DNA from: CAYJPV01 sp964396055
GTDB lineage: Bacteria; Acidobacteriota; Vicinamibacteria; Vicinamibacterales; JAKQTR01
Reading direction: 5' to 3'
NCBI GenBank assembly: GCA_964396055.1
Contig: CAYNDV010000173.1
Span: 1-8,932, forward strand
DNA: 8,932 nt
The notes beneath the pieces were generated by a model that was not told where the DNA came from, made no database searches, and saw nothing but the letters and a program-made list of their open reading frames with translations. Position numbers and translations under genes: made by a program. Of this stretch, positions 5,446 through 8,932 are shown in pieces (position 1 is the stretch's first letter; each line of letters opens with the position of its first letter).

Positions 5446-6903
5446 CTACGACCCGCCGAGGTTGAAGCAGACCACCCGCGTCTCGGTCATCTCGTTGATC
5501 GCGAACCGGATCCCTTCACGGCCGATGCCGCTGAGCTTGGTGCCGCCAAACGGCATGACGTCGAGCCGGTAGTCCGTCGAGTCATTCACCATCACGCCCC
5601 CCACGTGCAGACGCTCGATGGCGGTGAACGCGTGACGCAGGCTCTCCGTGAAGATGGCCGCGTGCAGGCCGTAGTCCACGCGGTTGGCCCCGGCGATCGC
5701 GTCGTCGAGGGACGCCACGCGGTAGAGGGAGACCACCGGGCCGTAGGCCTCATCGCGGTCGAGACGCACCCCGGCGGGCACCTGCTCGAGCACGGTGGGC
5801 CACATCAGCGTACCCTCTCGGCGCCCGCCGACCAGTGTCCGCGCGCCCGCCGCCTCCGCCTCGCGCACCCAGCGCTCGACGCGCTCGGCCTGCGCCAGCG
5901 TAATCATCGCGCAGACGTCGGTCGTCTCGTCCATCGACGACCCTGCGCGCAGGCCACCCACGTGCGCGACAAACGCCTCCCGGAACCGCTCGTACACCTC
6001 GTGGAGGACGAAGACCCGCTGGACACCGAGACAGTTCTGGCCGGCCTGGGCGAACGCGCCGGCCGCGACGGCGGGCACGGCCCGCTCCAGGTCGGCGTCC
6101 GGCATGACGATGACCGGCGAGTTCGACCCGAGTTCCATCGACAACTTCTTGATGCCCGCGGCGCGGGTGATCCGTTCGCCGGTCTCGACGCCACCCGTGA
6201 ACGTGACCAGGCGGACACGCGCGTCGCGGACCAGGGCATCGCCCAGGTCCTGGCCGCGGCCGGTCACGACATTGAGGCGGCCGGGAGGCACGCCGGCCTC
6301 CTCCAGATCCCGCGCCAGGCGCAGGGCGGACAGTGGTGTGGCCGTGCCGGGCTTGAGCACCACGGCATTGCCGGCCGCCAGCGCCGGCCCCAGCTTGTGG
6401 CACGCCATCGCCAGGGGATCGTTGAACGGCGTGATGGCGCCCACGACGCCGACGGGGAACCGGAAGTAGTACCCCAGGCGCCGCTCGGAGCCTGGCCGGC
6501 TGTCGAACGGCAACGTCTCGCCGGCCAGCCGGCGTCCTTCCTCCGCCGACAGTCGCAGCAGCGTGACGCATCGCAACGGCTCACGACGCGCCTCGCGGAT
6601 CGTCTTGCTGCCCTCCAGCGCGATGACGGCGGCGTACGCCTCCGCGTCGGCCTCGAGCCGCGCGGCGGCACGCATCAGCGCGTCATACCGGGCGTGGGCG
6701 GGCCAGGGCCGCTCGACCGCCCGGGCGGCGGCCGCAACGGCCGTCGTCACGTCGTCGACCGTCCCGAGCGGCACGGTGTCGACCCATCGGCCGTCGATCG
6801 GATTCCGCACGTCGATGGTCGTCTCGCGTGTCACCCACGCTCCGTCGATCAGCATCCGCGCCCCACGACCATCACCGGCCCTCGGCACGCTCATGTCAGG
6901 CAT
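5446..6903 (-). CDS. NAD(P)-dependent aldehyde dehydrogenase
   Basis: A 485-residue cytoplasmic enzyme of the ALDH superfamily, which oxidises aldehydes to acids, or to thioesters in some branches, with NAD(P)+. All core motifs are present (numbered from the chosen start): GAITPFND with N161 (155-162), VLKPG with K184 (182-186), cofactor loop FTGGVETG (235-242), general base E257 in MELGSNSP (256-263), the catalytic C291 in GQNCLGVQR (288-296), EAYGPV (385-390), and PFGGTKLSGIGREG (451-464). The ELGSNSP and PFGGTKLSG forms recall lactaldehyde, succinate-semialdehyde and phosphonoacetaldehyde-type enzymes, but the substrate cannot be fixed from sequence. The ATG at 6903 was chosen because GGGAG (complement of 6912-6916) lies 8 nt upstream and the length then fits the family; an ATG at 6978 would add 25 unlikely residues overlapping the hydrolase gene. 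It is the middle gene of the probable operon, 41 nt after the hydrolase. Confidence 0.94.
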   Translation of the reverse strand: MPDMSVPRAGDGRGARMLIDGAWVTRETTIDVRNPIDGRWVDTVPLGTVDDVTTAVAAAARAVERPWPAHARYDALMRAAARLEADAEAYAAVIALEGSKTIREARREPLRCVTLLRLSAEEGRRLAGETLPFDSRPGSERRLGYYFRFPVGVVGAITPFNDPLAMACHKLGPALAAGNAVVLKPGTATPLSALRLARDLEEAGVPPGRLNVVTGRGQDLGDALVRDARVRLVTFTGGVETGERITRAAGIKKLSMELGSNSPVIVMPDADLERAVPAVAAGAFAQAGQNCLGVQRVFVLHEVYERFREAFVAHVGGLRAGSSMDETTDVCAMITLAQAERVERWVREAEAAGARTLVGGRREGTLMWPTVLEQVPAGVRLDRDEAYGPVVSLYRVASLDDAIAGANRVDYGLHAAIFTESLRHAFTAIERLHVGGVMVNDSTDYRLDVMPFGGTKLSGIGREGIRFAINEMTETRVVCFNLGGS

Positions 6904-6944
6904 GTCGTACGCTCCCGCCCGCGGCCCGCCAGACCACTCCCCTG

Positions 6945-8932
6945 CTACCGCACCACGCCCGGCGCCGCCGGTGGCCACGGCGCGTCGGACGCCCGCCGGA
7001 CGAAGGCGTCGCCGTCGTCGGGGAGCAGGTACCGTTCGTCGACCAGTTTCGCCGCGGCGGCCCTGACGAGCTCAACATATCGCGCCTTCGACTGGTACCG
7101 CCCCTCGACAGACGGGCGCGGGTCTCCGGCGGCGGCCCGCAGCGCCTCGGTCGGGGCAAGCGGCCAGAACGAGCCCGACCAGCGCGCCAGGTGGCCGGGC
7201 GCGCCGATGTCGGCACGGCGGGGGTTCCAACCGGCGTACGTGCCGAGCGGCACGGCCACGTCCGGCGTCCGGATGCCGGCCACCTCGTTACCGTCGGTAT
7301 CGACGGCCGGCACCAGCGTCACGTAGGCGGGGCCGAAGACCGGTGGCTGCGTCTCGGCGATGCCCTCGGTCCAGAAGCGCGGGCCGAAATCCAGGCGGGG
7401 CGGCTGCAGCAACGTTCCAGGGTGCCGCAGGCCCGGGATGGGCGGGAATGACGCCCTGTGCGCGGCCACCGACACCAGTTCGCCGCGATCGATGCGCGGA
7501 TAGCGGCTTGGCGGCGGCTCGGCCCCGTCGGACGCCCACCGGTCCAGTGCCACCAGTAGCGCGCGCAGCGGCGCCGAGTGATCCAGGGGATTGCCGGCGT
7601 GCTCGTAGATCGTCCGGGCCGAGGTGCGCGTGTTCTGGTGCTGGCCGCCGCTGATGACGTACAGCCGGACGTGCGGATCGAGGTCGGCGTCCCGGGTGCC
7701 GGTCACATCGGTGTGGACGAGGGACGCCGATCGCGCCCAGTACTCGGTCGACGTGCCCGTGTACATCACCAGTGGCACCTTCCCGGCCGCCCTGGCCACC
7801 GCGAGGACGTCGCCCTGCTGCCCGGTGATCGGGTCGGTCTGCGGCCCGGGTACGAACGGGAAGAAATCCGCCGGCGCCTGATGGTCCTCGAACTCGCTCG
7901 GATGGCGTGTCGTTTGCGCGAAGCGGTGGTTGAACGAGCCCTTCCCGCCGCCGGGCACGTGCGGCATTGCGGCGTCGAAGACCATCCGCTGCCGCTCGTC
8001 GACGTGGAATCCCTGCCAGATCATGTGCTGGATGACCCGGCCCGACTGCGAAATGCCGAAGATGTACGCGTGCCGGGCATCCGGGACCAGCGTGCCCGCC
8101 TCTGCGCCGGCGACGGCGAGCGGGTTCACCGTGCCGCCGCCGTCACGGACCTCGAAACGGAAGAAGCTGATCGCATCGCGGATCGCCGCCAGCCCAAGCC
8201 CGACGATCCGCGGGTCCTGCGCCGTGTAGATCAGTTCGTAGATCCGTCCCGGATCGAAGCCGCCGTCGAGCCAGAGCGACCGGGGATCGGGCACGGCCGC
8301 GCCGCGCTCCTCGCGGGCGAAGCGCCAGCGATCGCGGGGCACGGGCACACGGGGCGCACGCTGCTCGTCGCGCACGGTCAGCACCGCGTCGGGGGCCGCG
8401 GGATCGCGCACCGGGTAGCACCGGCTGTTGCCCCAGGCCAGCGGCTGGGCGCTGGTCCGCCGATCCACGACGATTTCCGACACGACACGGCCGGTGATGG
8501 GCTCGCCACCGCGCGTGGCCACGGGCAGTTCGATCTGCAGGCGGCCGTCGCCGGGCAGGACGTCCCAGTTCCAGGCACTCCAGAGGATGGTGTAACCCAG
8601 CCGCAGCAGGAACCCGTTGCCCGCATGTTCCGGCGCGGAAGGGTCGTTGCTGCCGACGGCCAGGTTGAAGCGCTGGAGAATGGTCAACCCGCCGCGGTTG
8701 TTCACGTCGTAGAGGAGCCGGTGGTTGCCCCGGGCGGGATCGACCGGCTTCAGGAGGATGAAGTCGCCCACGAATCGCACCTGCCCCTGATCGTCGGTCG
8801 GGGCGAGCGGCAGGTCGACGACGCGGGCGTTGGCCGGGTTCTTCGGGTCGACGCGGTAGTGCAGGCGTCCGACTAGCTTCTCATAGGGTCCGGCGGCTCC
8901 GAAACTCATCCCGCCGGCGAACGACTCGCGCC
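6945..8932 (-). CDS. Alpha/beta hydrolase domain protein, Abhydrolase_10 type (5' end outside window)
   Basis: A long hydrolase of the uncharacterised 'alpha/beta hydrolase domain-containing' family. The frame stays open to the window edge, and the codons before the ATG at 8909 (RESFAGG) continue the family pattern FAGGxSFGAAGPYEKLVG, so that ATG is internal and the true start, probably with a signal peptide, is outside. Counting from 8909, visible parts are VGDFILLKPVD (47-57), LLYDVNNRGG (65-74), LGYTILWSAWNWDV (104-117), and the nucleophile elbow FGISQSGR with likely catalytic S287 (284-291). Then come NHRFAQ (327-332), GTSTEYW (385-391) and GGQHQN with H424 (421-426), candidates for the acid and histidine of the triad; those assignments are by inference. 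At least 661 residues are present, typical of the family. The substrate is unknown, probably an ester or lactone. It is the first visible gene of the three-gene set; its promoter is out of view. Confidence 0.9.
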   Translation of the reverse strand, partial: RESFAGGMSFGAAGPYEKLVGRLHYRVDPKNPANARVVDLPLAPTDDQGQVRFVGDFILLKPVDPARGNHRLLYDVNNRGGLTILQRFNLAVGSNDPSAPEHAGNGFLLRLGYTILWSAWNWDVLPGDGRLQIELPVATRGGEPITGRVVSEIVVDRRTSAQPLAWGNSRCYPVRDPAAPDAVLTVRDEQRAPRVPVPRDRWRFAREERGAAVPDPRSLWLDGGFDPGRIYELIYTAQDPRIVGLGLAAIRDAISFFRFEVRDGGGTVNPLAVAGAEAGTLVPDARHAYIFGISQSGRVIQHMIWQGFHVDERQRMVFDAAMPHVPGGGKGSFNHRFAQTTRHPSEFEDHQAPADFFPFVPGPQTDPITGQQGDVLAVARAAGKVPLVMYTGTSTEYWARSASLVHTDVTGTRDADLDPHVRLYVISGGQHQNTRTSARTIYEHAGNPLDHSAPLRALLVALDRWASDGAEPPPSRYPRIDRGELVSVAAHRASFPPIPGLRHPGTLLQPPRLDFGPRFWTEGIAETQPPVFGPAYVTLVPAVDTDGNEVAGIRTPDVAVPLGTYAGWNPRRADIGAPGHLARWSGSFWPLAPTEALRAAAGDPRPSVEGRYQSKARYVELVRAAAAKLVDERYLLPDDGDAFVRRASDAPWPPAAPGVVR

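Noticed and set aside
6904..6978. N-terminal extension of the aldehyde dehydrogenase from the ATG at 6978
   Set aside because: It would overlap the upstream hydrolase gene by 34 bp, adds Gly/Ala-rich residues unlike ALDH N-termini, and GGGAG lies properly before the ATG at 6903.
5422..7326. Long plus-strand open frame opposite the aldehyde dehydrogenase gene
   Set aside because: The minus strand encodes a complete ALDH with all catalytic motifs; the opposite frame is low-complexity His/Arg/Gly-rich sequence and has no family signature.
7578..8876. Plus-strand open frame opposite the alpha/beta hydrolase gene
   Set aside because: The minus-strand frame has a clear nucleophile elbow and family motifs; the opposite frame is compositional shadow.

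Overview
The window is a GC-rich chromosomal stretch, clearly bacterial and almost fully coding. It carries one run of 100 Ns (1707-1806), so it comes from a scaffolded draft or metagenome assembly. The high GC, the family mix (Abhydrolase_10-type esterase, phytase-like secreted esterase, stand-alone DUF3347 protein, sigma-54 activator, HerA-like ATPase) and the plain Shine-Dalgarno sites suggest an Acidobacteriota-like soil bacterium, perhaps Vicinamibacteria. That placement is an inference from gene content; there is no rRNA or other marker to prove it.

Layout. 1-278 (minus): start of a sigma-54 activator ATPase that is cut by the window edge and has no room for an N-terminal sensor domain. 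279-432: divergent intergenic region with a palindromic -10-like element and a perfect 7-bp leader hairpin. 433-657 (plus): short Nfu-type Fe-S protein. 654-1274 (minus): TetR-family regulator; its stop codon shares a CTAG with the Nfu stop. 1275-1340: a near-consensus sigma-70 promoter for the TetR gene. 1341-3653 (minus): HerA-like ATPase interrupted by the assembly gap. 3654-3750: divergent intergenic region. 3751-4188 (plus): exported DUF3347 protein. 4178-8932 (minus): a three-gene, probably co-transcribed set. In transcription order it is an alpha/beta hydrolase domain protein (5' end outside the window), an NAD(P)-dependent aldehyde dehydrogenase and a secreted phytase-like esterase.

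How the genes fit together. The right half looks like a small catabolic or detoxification operon: two hydrolases of esterase-type families flank a cytoplasmic aldehyde dehydrogenase, with gaps of 41 and 50 nt and a good ribosome site before each downstream gene. The left half is a set of unrelated housekeeping and regulatory genes. No mobile element, CRISPR array, tRNA, rRNA or repeat family was seen. No stretch longer than about 155 bases lacks a gene. I did not find a clear new defence or mobile system; the most unusual item is the hydrolase / aldehyde dehydrogenase / phytase-like cluster.
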